Below are positions 44,314 through 53,568 of a stretch of DNA of 64,000 nucleotides, in pieces. A program made the position numbers and the translations under genes. Numbering within the stretch: the first letter of the stretch is position 1; every line of letters starts with the position of its first letter. Under the pieces are notes generated by a model. The model was not told the origin of the DNA and made no database searches. It was given only the letters and a program-made list of their open reading frames with translations. The stretch comes from Paenibacillus amylolyticus (lineage in GTDB: Bacteria; Bacillota; Bacilli; Paenibacillales; Paenibacillaceae): contig NZ_BCNV01000001.1 of NCBI RefSeq assembly GCF_001570725.1, positions 3,224,001-3,288,000 of the forward strand. Reading direction: 5' to 3'.

Positions 44314-46125
44314 TTAGGACTCTACGGAGAACAAATAATAATACACAGGCTGTCCTCCAAGATGTACCTCTACCTCAGCATCAGGATACTGTTCTTCAAG
44401 CCATGCAGCGAGGGCAGCGGTAACCTCAGGGTCAGCTTCTTCCCCTTCAAGGATCGTCACCACTTCATCACCACTCTCCATCATCTGCTTGAGCAGACCT
44501 TCACATGCTTGAAGCATGGTTTCATCCGTCGCTACAATTTTGGAGTTATGAATACCGATGTAGTGCCCCGCTTTGATATCCAGTTCATCATATTGCGTAT
44601 CGCGAACCGCATGAGTCACTTGACCGGACTGTACCCGGCTAATCGCCTCGAGCATCTGGTCACGGTTCGTTTCCGCAGATTCATCTTCCTGGAAAGCAAA
44701 AGCAGCAGCCATTCCCTGTGGAATAGTCTTGCTTGGAATGACCGTAATCCGACGTTCGTCTTCAAGCAATTCACGAGCCTGCTCGGCAGCCAGTACAATG
44801 TTAGAATTGTTCGGGAGTATAAATACCTGCTCCGCAGCAATGGAACGAACGGCTTTTACAAAATCCTCCGTACTTGGATTCATCGTCTGTCCACCAGATA
44901 GAACGACATCGACGCCCAGACTTTGGAAAATCTCTGCAATACCGTCACCGGAGGATACCGCAATAAAACCGTACGGTGCCATCTCATCCGCAGGAAGCAC
45001 AGCCTCTTCCAGGCTACGCGCTGCCTCAGGTGGAATCTCTGCAAACAATTCAGGTGAAGGAGCAATGTCCATGCCTGCTGTCAGCAGATCCCGATGCTGT
45101 TCACGCATATTCAGAATATGAATCTGTGTGATTTCACCATATTGAAGTGCCAGGTTTAATACATCGCCTGGTGTCTTGGAATGGACATGAACTTTGATCA
45201 CTTCATCATCGGCAATGATAATGATCGAATCCCCATTTACTGACAACGCTTTCCGGAATGCCTCGTCATCGAATGCCACTCCTGCGTTCTCTCCAAGCTC
45301 ACGATTAATGAAAAATTCCATGTCATACAGGAATTCAATATCTTCCGTTTCCAATCTCGCCTGAGCGGATAACGGCATCTCTGGTGCAATCACCTGCTGC
45401 TGTGCAGGCTTCTTGACAACCACTTCTGCCGGTGCAGACGGTTTCAAAGCAGATGCTACCACGGATGGAGTTACTTCTTTCTTCAAAGAAGTACGATTCA
45501 CTCCGTCACTTTGAAGCAATACTTCCATAAAGCCTTCGTAGATATATACAAGCCCCTGACCACCTGAATCCACAACACCAACCTGCTTCAGTACAGGCAG
45601 TAATTCCGGAGTCATTGCCAGTGCTTCTTTTGCTTTTAACAAAACTTCATTCATTAATTCAGTAATATCATTCGTCCGTCTTGCGTAGTAATTGGCATGT
45701 TTAGCCGCTTCCTTGGCTACGGTAAGAATGGTCCCTTCAACGGGCTTTACGACAGCTTTGTAAGCTGCGTCAACACCGTTCTGCAGGGCTGCTGCAAATT
45801 GGAGCGTATTCAGTTCCTCATAGGGAGCAGCTGAACGACTAAATCCACGGAACAATTGCGATAGAATAACTCCCGAATTTCCCCGTGCGCCCATAAGCAA
45901 GCCTTTCGATAAAATACCGGCAGCTTCGCCGATGGAGGCAGAACTTTTTCTTTTAATCTCTGCAACTCCTGCACTCATTGTCAAATTCATGTTCGTTCCC
46001 GTGTCACCATCTGGCACAGGGAAAACATTCAGGGAATTGACGTGCTCTGCATGCTGTCCAAGTTGTTCCGCTCCGGCAAGTACCATTGCGGTGAAATCTG
46101 TTCCATTTAAAGAACGTATACTCAA
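44314..46125 (-). CDS. fakA: Fatty acid kinase FakA (YloV, DAK2 family)
   Basis: This ~603-residue protein has an N-terminal DhaL/DAK2 kinase domain with the ATP-magnesium motif VFPVPDGDTGTNM near residue 40 and GARGNSGVILSQLFRG. A central linker and a C-terminal FakA-specific domain (about 320-600, with SGGQTMNPSTEDFV and PNNSNI) follow. It phosphorylates fatty acids carried by FakB for phospholipid synthesis. The best start is a TTG at 46125, with AAGGGG nine bases upstream. In Bacillus an asp23-like gene (yloU) precedes it; none is seen here. Confidence 0.93.
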   Translation of the reverse strand: MSIRSLNGTDFTAMVLAGAEQLGQHAEHVNSLNVFPVPDGDTGTNMNLTMSAGVAEIKRKSSASIGEAAGILSKGLLMGARGNSGVILSQLFRGFSRSAAPYEELNTLQFAAALQNGVDAAYKAVVKPVEGTILTVAKEAAKHANYYARRTNDITELMNEVLLKAKEALAMTPELLPVLKQVGVVDSGGQGLVYIYEGFMEVLLQSDGVNRTSLKKEVTPSVVASALKPSAPAEVVVKKPAQQQVIAPEMPLSAQARLETEDIEFLYDMEFFINRELGENAGVAFDDEAFRKALSVNGDSIIIIADDEVIKVHVHSKTPGDVLNLALQYGEITQIHILNMREQHRDLLTAGMDIAPSPELFAEIPPEAARSLEEAVLPADEMAPYGFIAVSSGDGIAEIFQSLGVDVVLSGGQTMNPSTEDFVKAVRSIAAEQVFILPNNSNIVLAAEQARELLEDERRITVIPSKTIPQGMAAAFAFQEDESAETNRDQMLEAISRVQSGQVTHAVRDTQYDELDIKAGHYIGIHNSKIVATDETMLQACEGLLKQMMESGDEVVTILEGEEADPEVTAALAAWLEEQYPDAEVEVHLGGQPVYYYLFSVES

Positions 46126-46761
46126 GTGAGAATTCCCCTTCCTAGCTTGATACACGAACACCTTGCACCAAGATGTGTCTGGTCTGTTCATGCGCTAACG
46201 CGGACTGCGTTATTCTTCGTCCATACCTTGTCCGGCACAGGCATACAATACATAATGTCAGCCGGATTAACGGTCTGGGCGGCCGGGCTACCAATATCCT
46301 GCACTCTCTGCACCCCTAACTTCGGGGCATACGGATATGCACCGGTATCAAGAGCCGGCATGAATGCCGCATGGAGACTGGTGCCAATGATGGAATGCCG
46401 CAGCTCACAGCGTTGCCAAAAAGCAGACCACCGACCTCTAAGTACGGTTTATTCTCCGACTTCCTCGCGGCAACAGCCTGTTCACCACTGTATTATGGAC
46501 TATTCAACATTGTACTATATTAGACAGGAGAAATAAATAAAGTTTTTGGATCAGTTGACGAAGCTTTTTTGATTATGATATTATATTCAAGTATTGTTTT
46601 ATGCAGGTTAAGTAATGGAAATGATCCGGTCATGCCGGCTTAAACAACACCATTAGCTACTGAAACCTGATCTTCTTGGTCAGGAAGAACAATTTAGTCC
46701 TTATGGAATGACTTATCGTTTCTGAAGGCAACTGGTTATTTTAGGATAGGAGGTGTAATCT
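46126..46761. other. Gene-free structured region between fakA and rpmB
   Basis: No convincing gene is found on either strand. Several small palindromes occur, such as GCATATCCGTATGC (about 46331-46344) and CGGCATGAATGCCG (about 46358-46371). The usual yloU gene is missing. I checked for T-box motifs and found none. The right end holds the rpmB promoter and leader. Confidence 0.5.
46555..46584 (+). promoter_or_regulatory. Promoter of rpmB
   Basis: TTGACG (46555-46560) and TATTAT (46579-46584) are 18 bp apart, about 180 bp before the rpmB start. The leader includes a small hairpin (CCTGA/TCAGG near 46665-46683). Confidence 0.6.
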
Positions 46762-46950
46762 ATGTCTCGCAAATGTTATGTGACAGGTAAGAAACCGGGC
46801 ACCGGTAACCACGTATCCCACGCTAACAACCGTAACCGTCGTACTTGGGGCGTAAACGTTCAGAAGGTCCGCATTCTCGTTGACGGTAAACCAAAACGTG
46901 TATACGTAAGCACCCGTGCACTGAAAGCCGGTAAAGTGACTCGCGTATAA
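46762..46950 (+). CDS. rpmB: 50S ribosomal protein L28
   Basis: This 62-residue protein is recognisable from [36 protein letters not shown] and [15 protein letters not shown]28 is part of the large ribosomal subunit. Only one Cys is present, so it is the zinc-free form. AGGAGG lies several bases before the ATG. It is the only plus-strand gene in the housekeeping block, as in Bacillus subtilis. Confidence 0.98.
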   Translation: MSRKCYVTGKKPGTGNHVSHANNRNRRTWGVNVQKVRILVDGKPKRVYVSTRALKAGKVTRV

Positions 46951-46980
46951 TCACGCAAAGCTACTATAAATCGGGTAAGC

Positions 46981-47013
46981 AAAAAGCACCTTGTTCCTTG
47001 CAGGTGCTTTTTT
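46981..47013 (+). terminator. Terminator of rpmB
   Basis: AAGCACCT and AGGTGCTT form a perfect stem, with TTTTTT after it on the plus strand. Confidence 0.85.
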
Positions 47014-47145
47014 GGTATTCAAAAAAAGGGATTCTTGAATACGCTCATTAACATGTGAATGGCCGCCGCATGACGCTTCGCAGGTACGAATTCCAGATAA
47101 GCCTGAGCCAAAGCGGCGGTATTCCCTGTTACCTTATCAATCTGA

Positions 47146-47226
47146 TCAGTTCTTTTGAAACGTATTAAGAATCGCCTTTACAAACCCTCCCAAAAACTTC
47201 GGCAGTTTGAATGTGTAAAATTTCAT
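47146..47226 (-). CDS. spoVM: Stage V sporulation protein M
   Basis: The 26-residue product MKFYTFKLPKFLGGFVKAIL... closely matches Bacillus SpoVM. This is an amphipathic peptide that recognises the positively curved forespore membrane and anchors SpoIVA to start coat assembly. The conserved Pro9 that shapes the helix is present. GGGAGG lies seven bases before the ATG. Its place between the rpe operon and rpmB is conserved. A plus-strand reading frame that covers it is a shadow. Confidence 0.95.
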   Translation of the reverse strand: MKFYTFKLPKFLGGFVKAILNTFQKN

Positions 47227-47305
47227 AATTCACCCTCCCCATCATGCTCATGCGTCCGCCGTATCCTATGCTTCAGGCCTTCTTTACCTCTAACACGACA
47301 AAAAA

Positions 47306-47334
47306 GGCTACATGAGAAACCTGCTCATGTAACC
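47306..47334 (-). terminator. Terminator at the end of the rsgA-rpe operon
   Basis: GGTTACATGAG and CTCATGTAGCC form an 11-bp stem with one G-U type pair, followed by TTTTTTG on the minus strand. Confidence 0.8.
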
Positions 47335-47393
47335 ATATTTATGCGGAACCTTCGATCCCTATTCCACAATGACAAGCCCGAAGATCAGGTCAT

Positions 47394-47645
47394 TTACGTT
47401 TGGGAAGGAATATATTGATAGACAGCGATCATGAAAACACTTAGTAAATAATACAGTATGCTGAATATGACAAAAGTAACCCGATGTCCCGTACGATCAA
47501 ATTTGCGGAAATACATAATAACAACGCCCACCCCGATCAATGACGTAATGGCATTATACGGGGATTGAATAACCGCAAACAAAGCAAGCACAAGTCCCGT
47601 GGCGAGACTCGCAGCCATCGTCCACAGCGTCTCCTTGAGGGTCAT
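47394..47645 (-). CDS. Small three-helix membrane protein
   Basis: This 83-residue protein has three hydrophobic helices (about 8-27, 31-47 and 55-76) separated by short polar loops such as RKFDRTGHR. I do not recognise a family. It follows rpe by three bp and is the last gene of the operon. In Bacillus subtilis the thiamine pyrophosphokinase gene thiN occupies this position; it is absent here. Confidence 0.7.
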   Translation of the reverse strand: MTLKETLWTMAASLATGLVLALFAVIQSPYNAITSLIGVGVVIMYFRKFDRTGHRVTFVIFSILYYLLSVFMIAVYQYIPSQT

Positions 47646-47648
47646 AGA

Positions 47649-48308
47649 TCAGCCTCCGTAGCTACGACGGATTTCACTAATCGCGGCAGCACGATCCTCA
47701 CGACCAAATACGGCACTTCCGGCAACGAGTACATCGGCTCCAGCTTCCACCACAAGCGGGGCTGTATCGGCAGCAATTCCGCCATCTACTTCGATATGTA
47801 CATCATGGCGTCCCTTTTCGTTCAACCAGGTACGAATCTGCTTGATTTTGTTCATGGTACCCGAGATAAATGCCTGTCCGCCAAAACCAGGATTTACTGT
47901 CATAACAAGAACCATATCTACATCATCCAGAACTTCGAGAATGGCTGACGCTGGCGTTCCCGGATTAAGGGCGACCCCTGCCTTCACTCCTTGCTCCTTG
48001 ATGAGATGAATAACCCGGTGCAGATGCACACAAGCCTCAGCATGAACAGTAATTACCGCTGCTCCTGCTTTGGCAAATTCCTCAACATAACGCTCAGGAT
48101 TCTCAATCATCAAGTGCACATCAAGCGGCAAGCTTGTATGTGGAGCGATCGCCTTCACAATCGCAGGTCCAAGCGTAATATTAGGGACGAAATGACCGTC
48201 CATAACGTCAACATGAATCCAGTCTCCTCCTGCAGCTTGGGCTTCTGCAACTTCAGCACCAAGTCGGGCAAAATCAGCTGATAATATTGATGGGGCAATT
48301 TTAATCAT
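47649..48308 (-). CDS. rpe: Ribulose-phosphate 3-epimerase
   Basis: This 219-residue protein is a TIM barrel with the signatures [56 protein letters not shown] and IEVDGGI. It interconverts ribulose 5-phosphate and xylulose 5-phosphate in the pentose phosphate pathway, with a metal held by the His and Asp residues in these motifs. It lies one base after rsgA. Confidence 0.97.
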   Translation of the reverse strand: MIKIAPSILSADFARLGAEVAEAQAAGGDWIHVDVMDGHFVPNITLGPAIVKAIAPHTSLPLDVHLMIENPERYVEEFAKAGAAVITVHAEACVHLHRVIHLIKEQGVKAGVALNPGTPASAILEVLDDVDMVLVMTVNPGFGGQAFISGTMNKIKQIRTWLNEKGRHDVHIEVDGGIAADTAPLVVEAGADVLVAGSAVFGREDRAAAISEIRRSYGG

Positions 48309-48309
48309 G

Positions 48310-49218
48310 TTAATACCTCCGCTTCTTATCTTTCATTTCGGTCAGGAACAGCACATAGTGCTGATATCGGCTTTCGGAGATCAGACCTTCCTCCTTGGCC
48401 GCAAGCACACGGCAGCCTGGTTCATGTGTATGGGTACAACCTCGGAATTTGCACTGATCTGCAAACTGGGCAAATTCCCGGAAACAAGTGGAGAGTTCCT
48501 CCACACCGATCTCCAGAAAGTCCAGTTGGCTGAATCCTGGCGTATCCGCAACGAATCCACCATTATCCAACGGAATAAGCTCCACGTGCCTGGTGGTGTG
48601 TTTCCCTCGTCCTAGACGCATGCTAATCGCACTCGTCTCCAGCGTCAGGCCTGGCATCAATGCATTTAACATGGACGACTTCCCTACGCCGGATTGACCA
48701 GAGAATACGCTAATCTTACCAGCGAGACGGTCCCTGAGCAGTTCACTGCCTTCGCCGGTACGTGAACTTGTGGAAATCACTTCATAACCAACCTGTTCAT
48801 ACAATGCTTTCACTTCAGCAACAGTGTCTTTGGCTGGATCAGCCAAATCCTGCTTGGTCAGCACAATCAGAGCATCCAGTCCAGCTTGCTCGATGTGAAC
48901 GAGGAACTTGTCCAACAGATTCAGGTTCATATCGGGTTCTTTCACTGAGAATAACAGAACAGCCAAACTTACGTTGGCCACCGGAGGACGAATGAGTTCT
49001 GTCTCACGCTTCCGGATTTCATCTACCGTTCCTTCTCCGTTTTCAGTCAACATGTAGCTGACACGGTCACCTACAAGCGGTGACGTTCCTCGTTTTCTGA
49101 AGATACCTCTGGCTCGACATTGAACGGCGGAACCTTCAACCGAAGGAACCCCGTTGTCTTCCACTGGCATGACATAATAGTAACCGCTTAGCGCTTTAAC
49201 GATGATACCTTCTGGCAT
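48310..49218 (-). CDS. rsgA: Ribosome small subunit maturation GTPase RsgA (YloQ)
   Basis: This 302-residue protein has an N-terminal OB fold (about 1-70), then a circularly permuted GTPase (TKQDLAD as G4, [12 protein letters not shown] as P-loop, DTPGFSQ as G3). A C-terminal zinc finger contains [14 protein letters not shown]. It checks late assembly of the 30S subunit. The ATG at 49218 matches the family N-terminus [10 protein letters not shown], with GGAGG 11 bases upstream. It lies between prkC and rpe as in other Bacillales. Confidence 0.96.
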   Translation of the reverse strand: MPEGIIVKALSGYYYVMPVEDNGVPSVEGSAVQCRARGIFRKRGTSPLVGDRVSYMLTENGEGTVDEIRKRETELIRPPVANVSLAVLLFSVKEPDMNLNLLDKFLVHIEQAGLDALIVLTKQDLADPAKDTVAEVKALYEQVGYEVISTSSRTGEGSELLRDRLAGKISVFSGQSGVGKSSMLNALMPGLTLETSAISMRLGRGKHTTRHVELIPLDNGGFVADTPGFSQLDFLEIGVEELSTCFREFAQFADQCKFRGCTHTHEPGCRVLAAKEEGLISESRYQHYVLFLTEMKDKKRRY

Positions 49219-49279
49219 AGCTCCGTCGCCCTCCTTTAGATGGTGGTACATTTACTCCAGACGCCAGCATAAGCCGCCC

Positions 49280-51490
49280 TTATGGACGGCTTGATGCGTT
49301 GATGACTTCCTTTTTCTTCTCTTTTTCCTTGCCGTGCCCTTTACCATTATTCATGGCTGAAGTGTCTTCATCTCCGCTGTCACCCTCACCATCTGCCGGT
49401 GTGGACTCAGGCTCACCTTCCTGATTGGGATCAACACTGCCCTCATCTACGTTGCCTTCACCTGGGTCAGGCTCATTTTCTGGCGGCGTCTGCGTGCTTT
49501 GTTCCGGGTCAATGGAAGGTACGTTCACTGTTCCGTTTTTGGCTTCACTGTAGGAGACAAGATACGTATCCAGGAACTGTCCATCACGATATACGGACAC
49601 AGCCCCATTTTCATTTGGAGCCAGCACAAGCGGAATGGTCAAGGTCTGGGTTGAGTTCACAGTGCGAGTTCCCCATTCCTGATTTTTGCCGCGTGCGTCT
49701 TCATATGTGATACGGATTTTACTGTTTTTTCCTTCTTCTTTGGGTGATACATTGATATTAAAAGGATATTGCAGCGCTTCAGGCGGATACCCTGTACTGA
49801 TAAAGATGGTAATTTTATCACCAGGACTCACCTCTGTGCCCGCTTCCACAGGCCATTGCTGCGTCACCTTGCCCTGGTCCACCGTATAACTTGATTCTTC
49901 CTGCACCTGAGCAAGCACAAGTCCAGCAGATTTCAGTTTTTCTTCGGCTTCACTGCGGGTAAGATTTTTCAGATCAGGCATTTTAACGGTTTCGGTACCT
50001 TTACTTACGGTTAACTCAATCTGAACGGTCTCAGGATCGAATTCCTCATTGACACCAGGTGTCTGGGAAATAACAGTACCTGAAGCCACATCATTGGAGA
50101 ACTCATCTTTCCGCTGAATCTGATCTTCCTTAATGCCAAGCGCAGTTAATTTCTTAACAGCCTCATCGTAAGTCTCTTGTTTGACATCAATCATCTTCAC
50201 CAGTTCTTTTTCTGCACCAACACTGATCTGGACCTCGGAGCCTTCTTTGACGACATCGCCTTCTTTTCTGCTCTGGTCAAAGACTATGCCGGGTTCGACA
50301 TCTTCCTTATACAGACGGATGACCTCATCACTGACGACGAGTCCTTTCTCCTCAAGCATTTCCCGAGCCTTTTCTTCCGTCTGGGTGATCACGTTAGGTA
50401 CGGTAACTTCAGGCACAACCAGCATACCCTTGACATACCATACAACGCCCACCATAGCGATTAGAATAAGAACGGTTAATGAAATGAGTAGTGTTGGCTT
50501 CTTCCAATTCTTAGCTTTCGCCTTACCCTTGCCAGTTACTTCGTCAGATTCCATCACAGGCACTGCACCCGTTGATGTAACTCCGCGCGGTTCAGGCTTG
50601 ATGGCTGGCATAACGCGAGTCTGGTCTATATCATCCTCATCCGGAAAATCAATCTTCGTTTCATTGCGTCTCTCCGGCATCAGGCAAGTTTCCAGATCGG
50701 TCTGCATTTCTTTGGCCGACTGATAACGTTCCTGCGGATTTTTACGCATTGATTTCAGAATGACATTTTCCACACTTTGCGGAATCAATGGATTGAATTT
50801 ACGTGGTTCATCGAATTCTTCCTGCAAATGCTTCAATGCCACACTGATTGGACTTTCTCCCAGAAACGGAAGTTGCCCAGTCAGCATTTGGTAGAGTACA
50901 ATCCCAAGAGAATATAAGTCCGATTTTTCGCCAGTAACGATGCCTTTGGCATGCTCCGGTGAGAAGTAATGTACAGAACCGACTACAGAACCCGTCTGCG
51001 TAATCGTTGTAGATGTAACGGCACGCGCGATCCCGAAATCCGTTACCTTCACGCGGCCATTCCGTCCAATTAATATATTATGGGGTTTGATATCCCGATG
51101 AATGATTTGATTATGATGTGCATGATCAAGAGCATCTGCAATCTGGGAAGCAATTCGCACCGATTCATCCACCTGCAGAGGCGCACGTTCTTTTATAATT
51201 TCATTCAGGTTTTTGCCTTCCACATACTCCATCACAATATAATGAACATCATCTTCCTGCCCCACGTCATATATACTGACTACATTCGGGTGAGACAGTG
51301 ATGCGGCCGATTGTGCTTCCCTGCGGAAACGGCGAATAAACTCTTCGTCATGCACAAACTGTTGTCTAAGGACTTTGATCGCTACATTCCGGTTCAGCAG
51401 AAGATCCTGGGCTTTGTACACGAGAGCCATGCCGCCACCACCGACACGCTCAATCACTTCATAGCGTCCGCCTAGCTGGTGCCCAATCAT
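49280..51490 (-). CDS. prkC: Serine/threonine protein kinase PrkC with three PASTA domains
   Basis: This 736-residue protein has a cytoplasmic Hanks-type kinase (about 10-270) with the ATP site VIERVGGGGMALVYKA, Lys in VAIKVL, HRDIKPHNIL and DFGIARA. One membrane helix follows (about 340-362), then three PASTA domains (about 365-570) that bind muropeptides. An Ig-like segment and an acidic, Glu/Pro/Ser-rich tail complete it. PrkC signals from peptidoglycan and acts in germination and stationary phase. It overlaps the phosphatase gene by four bases (ATGA). A hairpin (AAGCCG/CGGCTT, about 49270-49291) spans the stop codon. Confidence 0.97.
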   Translation of the reverse strand: MIGHQLGGRYEVIERVGGGGMALVYKAQDLLLNRNVAIKVLRQQFVHDEEFIRRFRREAQSAASLSHPNVVSIYDVGQEDDVHYIVMEYVEGKNLNEIIKERAPLQVDESVRIASQIADALDHAHHNQIIHRDIKPHNILIGRNGRVKVTDFGIARAVTSTTITQTGSVVGSVHYFSPEHAKGIVTGEKSDLYSLGIVLYQMLTGQLPFLGESPISVALKHLQEEFDEPRKFNPLIPQSVENVILKSMRKNPQERYQSAKEMQTDLETCLMPERRNETKIDFPDEDDIDQTRVMPAIKPEPRGVTSTGAVPVMESDEVTGKGKAKAKNWKKPTLLISLTVLILIAMVGVVWYVKGMLVVPEVTVPNVITQTEEKAREMLEEKGLVVSDEVIRLYKEDVEPGIVFDQSRKEGDVVKEGSEVQISVGAEKELVKMIDVKQETYDEAVKKLTALGIKEDQIQRKDEFSNDVASGTVISQTPGVNEEFDPETVQIELTVSKGTETVKMPDLKNLTRSEAEEKLKSAGLVLAQVQEESSYTVDQGKVTQQWPVEAGTEVSPGDKITIFISTGYPPEALQYPFNINVSPKEEGKNSKIRITYEDARGKNQEWGTRTVNSTQTLTIPLVLAPNENGAVSVYRDGQFLDTYLVSYSEAKNGTVNVPSIDPEQSTQTPPENEPDPGEGNVDEGSVDPNQEGEPESTPADGEGDSGDEDTSAMNNGKGHGKEKEKKKEVINASSRP

Positions 51491-52263
51491 GACTCACACC
51501 CCGTTTCCGTATCCACGGAACCTTCCCTCTGCAACTCGAACAAGGCAACCGTGATGTTGTCGTCTCCCCCAGCAAGTAAAGCCAACTGAAGTAATCGGTC
51601 TGCACGATCTTCCAATGCCAGTTCCAGATTGCCGGCAACCTGAATAATCTGCTCATTGCTGACGAGGTTACTGAGACCATCACTGCACAGAAGAAGAACT
51701 TCGCCTTCTTCCAGCTTGACGGTATCCAGGTCTACCTTCACCTCGGCATCTGTTCCAAGCGCACGCGTTAGCACGTTGCGACGGGGATGATGTGACACAT
51801 CCTCTTTGCTGATCTGGCCATTTTTGAACAATTCATTCACCAGTGTATGGTCCTCGGTCAACTGGATTACAGCTTTATTCGCAATTTTGTAGGCTCTGCT
51901 ATCACCGATGTGGCCAATAACACCTTCCGTATCGTTCAATAATGCCGCAACCACCGTTGTACCCATGTTGTGATACTTGTCATCTGTAGATGCCGTGCGG
52001 AAGATAACTTCGTTGGCATGCAAAATAGCATCGCTGAGGGCTGCAGACAGAGACGCATGTGACAGACCTGGTTCCAGCGTTCCCAGATCGTTCACCAACG
52101 TCTCCACTGCCAAGCGGCTTGCCGTATCCCCTGCAAGATGTCCACCCATGCCATCGGCAACAATACCCAGAATATATCCTGTATCGAGATTACGAATCCA
52201 GGCTGAATCTTCATTCACCGAACGCACTCGTCCGATATGGCTCACATGAACTGTTTTGATCAA
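51487..52263 (-). CDS. prpC: PP2C-family protein phosphatase PrpC/Stp
   Basis: This 258-residue protein is a metal-dependent PP2C phosphatase. The metal-site Asp residues lie in VNEDSAW, VADGMGGHLAGD, GDSRAYKI, LCSDGLSN and GGDDNITV. It reverses phosphorylation by the PrkC kinase, whose gene follows with a four-base overlap. It begins seven bases after rlmN. The order rlmN-prpC-prkC-rsgA is conserved in Firmicutes. Confidence 0.97.
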   Translation of the reverse strand: MIKTVHVSHIGRVRSVNEDSAWIRNLDTGYILGIVADGMGGHLAGDTASRLAVETLVNDLGTLEPGLSHASLSAALSDAILHANEVIFRTASTDDKYHNMGTTVVAALLNDTEGVIGHIGDSRAYKIANKAVIQLTEDHTLVNELFKNGQISKEDVSHHPRRNVLTRALGTDAEVKVDLDTVKLEEGEVLLLCSDGLSNLVSNEQIIQVAGNLELALEDRADRLLQLALLAGGDDNITVALFELQREGSVDTETGCES

Positions 52264-52270
52264 AACGTTC

Positions 52271-53311
52271 TCACCTCAACTCCATATGCTTTGCACGAAG
52301 CTGACCGCAAGCGGCAGCAATATCATGTCCCTGTTCACGACGAATGGTTACATTAACACCCTGTTCCGAGAGAATCTTCTGAAAATTGAAAATGTCACTT
52401 CTCGATGTTCTTACGTACTTGCGTTCAGGTACATGGTTAACCGGAATCAGATTCACGTGACACAACATGTTTTTAAGCACACTTGCCAATTCTGCTGCAT
52501 GCTCTGGCTGATCGTTTACCCCACCAATAAGTGCATACTCAAACGTAATTCTTCGACCTGTTTTAGCCAGATAATAACGAAGGGACTCCATCACATCTTC
52601 AAAAGGAAAACGACGATTAACAGGCATTAATTTCGAGCGCAGTGCATCATTTGGTGCATGGATCGAAATAGCAAGGTTAATCTGTGTGTCTTCATCTGCA
52701 AACTTGTAGATGTTCGGAACGATTCCGCTCGTTGATACCGTGATGTGGCGCTGACCAATGTTCAGTCCTTTTTCATGGATCATAATGCGCAGGAAAGTCA
52801 TCGTTGCTTCATAGTTCTCAAAAGGTTCACCCGAACCCATGATCACGATGCTGCTGACACGCTCGCCGCGTTCGTCGAGAATTTTCTGAGCCTGAACAAC
52901 CTGAGCAACAATCTCCCCAGCCGTAAGATTACGCTTGAGACCACCCAATGTGGATGCACAGAACGTACAACCAATCCGACAACCAACCTGTGTGGTTACA
53001 CAGATGCTGTTCCCGTAGTTATGCTTCATGATTACTGTCTCAATAGCATGATCGTCATGAAGACCAAAGAGGAATTTAACCGTTCCATCCTTGGATTCAA
53101 ATTTAGTAATTTCCTTAAGCGTTACAAATTCAAATTGCTCTGTCAGCTTCTCACGCAATGGCTTGGACAGATTCGTCATTTCACTAAAATCATTCACGCG
53201 TTTTACATAAATCCAGTCAAAGATTTGACCACCGCGAAACGCCGGTTCCCCATTCTCCACAGCCCATTGCTGCAGTTCTTCCAGGGAATAATCATATATA
53301 AAAGGTTTCAT
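52271..53311 (-). CDS. rlmN: 23S rRNA (A2503-C2) methyltransferase RlmN
   Basis: This ~346-residue radical SAM enzyme has the iron-sulfur motif [10 protein letters not shown] and [10 protein letters not shown]. Two more Cys residues serve the methyl transfer; the C-terminal one lies in AAACGQL. It methylates A2503 of 23S rRNA and A37 of some tRNAs. The N-terminus [13 protein letters not shown] is typical. Upstream in-frame codons rich in Lys and Glu are possible but have weak start signals, so the start is uncertain by up to 20 codons. Confidence 0.94.
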   Translation of the reverse strand: MKPFIYDYSLEELQQWAVENGEPAFRGGQIFDWIYVKRVNDFSEMTNLSKPLREKLTEQFEFVTLKEITKFESKDGTVKFLFGLHDDHAIETVIMKHNYGNSICVTTQVGCRIGCTFCASTLGGLKRNLTAGEIVAQVVQAQKILDERGERVSSIVIMGSGEPFENYEATMTFLRIMIHEKGLNIGQRHITVSTSGIVPNIYKFADEDTQINLAISIHAPNDALRSKLMPVNRRFPFEDVMESLRYYLAKTGRRITFEYALIGGVNDQPEHAAELASVLKNMLCHVNLIPVNHVPERKYVRTSRSDIFNFQKILSEQGVNVTIRREQGHDIAAACGQLRAKHMELR

Positions 53312-53518
53312 TTTGTTGTCAACACCTATTCCTTCTTTTCTTTTCGTTTGGCTTCCTTCTTTTCGTTCCATTCGTCCTATTCTATCACAAAGACCACGTT
53401 ACATCCATGTATACCCTTGATATCTGTACTTCATGCATTATAACACCTCAATGCGACCATCGCACCCTGTCATCACTTTTCTCTGACAATTATATCGAAG
53501 GCCCATCACAAAGAAATC

Positions 53519-53539
53519 CGCCGAAGTTCCCCTCGGCGG
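53519..53539 (-). terminator. Probable terminator after rsmB
   Basis: CCGCCGA and TCGGCGG form a 7-bp GC-rich stem, and ATTTCTTTG follows on the minus strand. The T-run is imperfect. Confidence 0.55.
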
Positions 53540-53568
53540 TCATCCTTCCGTGCTCTATTAAACTGTTA

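Noticed and set aside
46126-46536. 136-codon plus-strand frame upstream of rpmB
   Set aside because: No recognisable domain or ribosome binding site, rich in Cys and Ser in an unlikely way, and antisense to the fakA leader.
46126-46560. T-box leader before fakA
   Set aside because: The conserved GGTGG..CCGCG-type T-box sequence and a matching terminator are absent.
47155-47418. 87-codon plus-strand frame over spoVM
   Set aside because: It is antisense to the well-supported spoVM gene and crosses a terminator.
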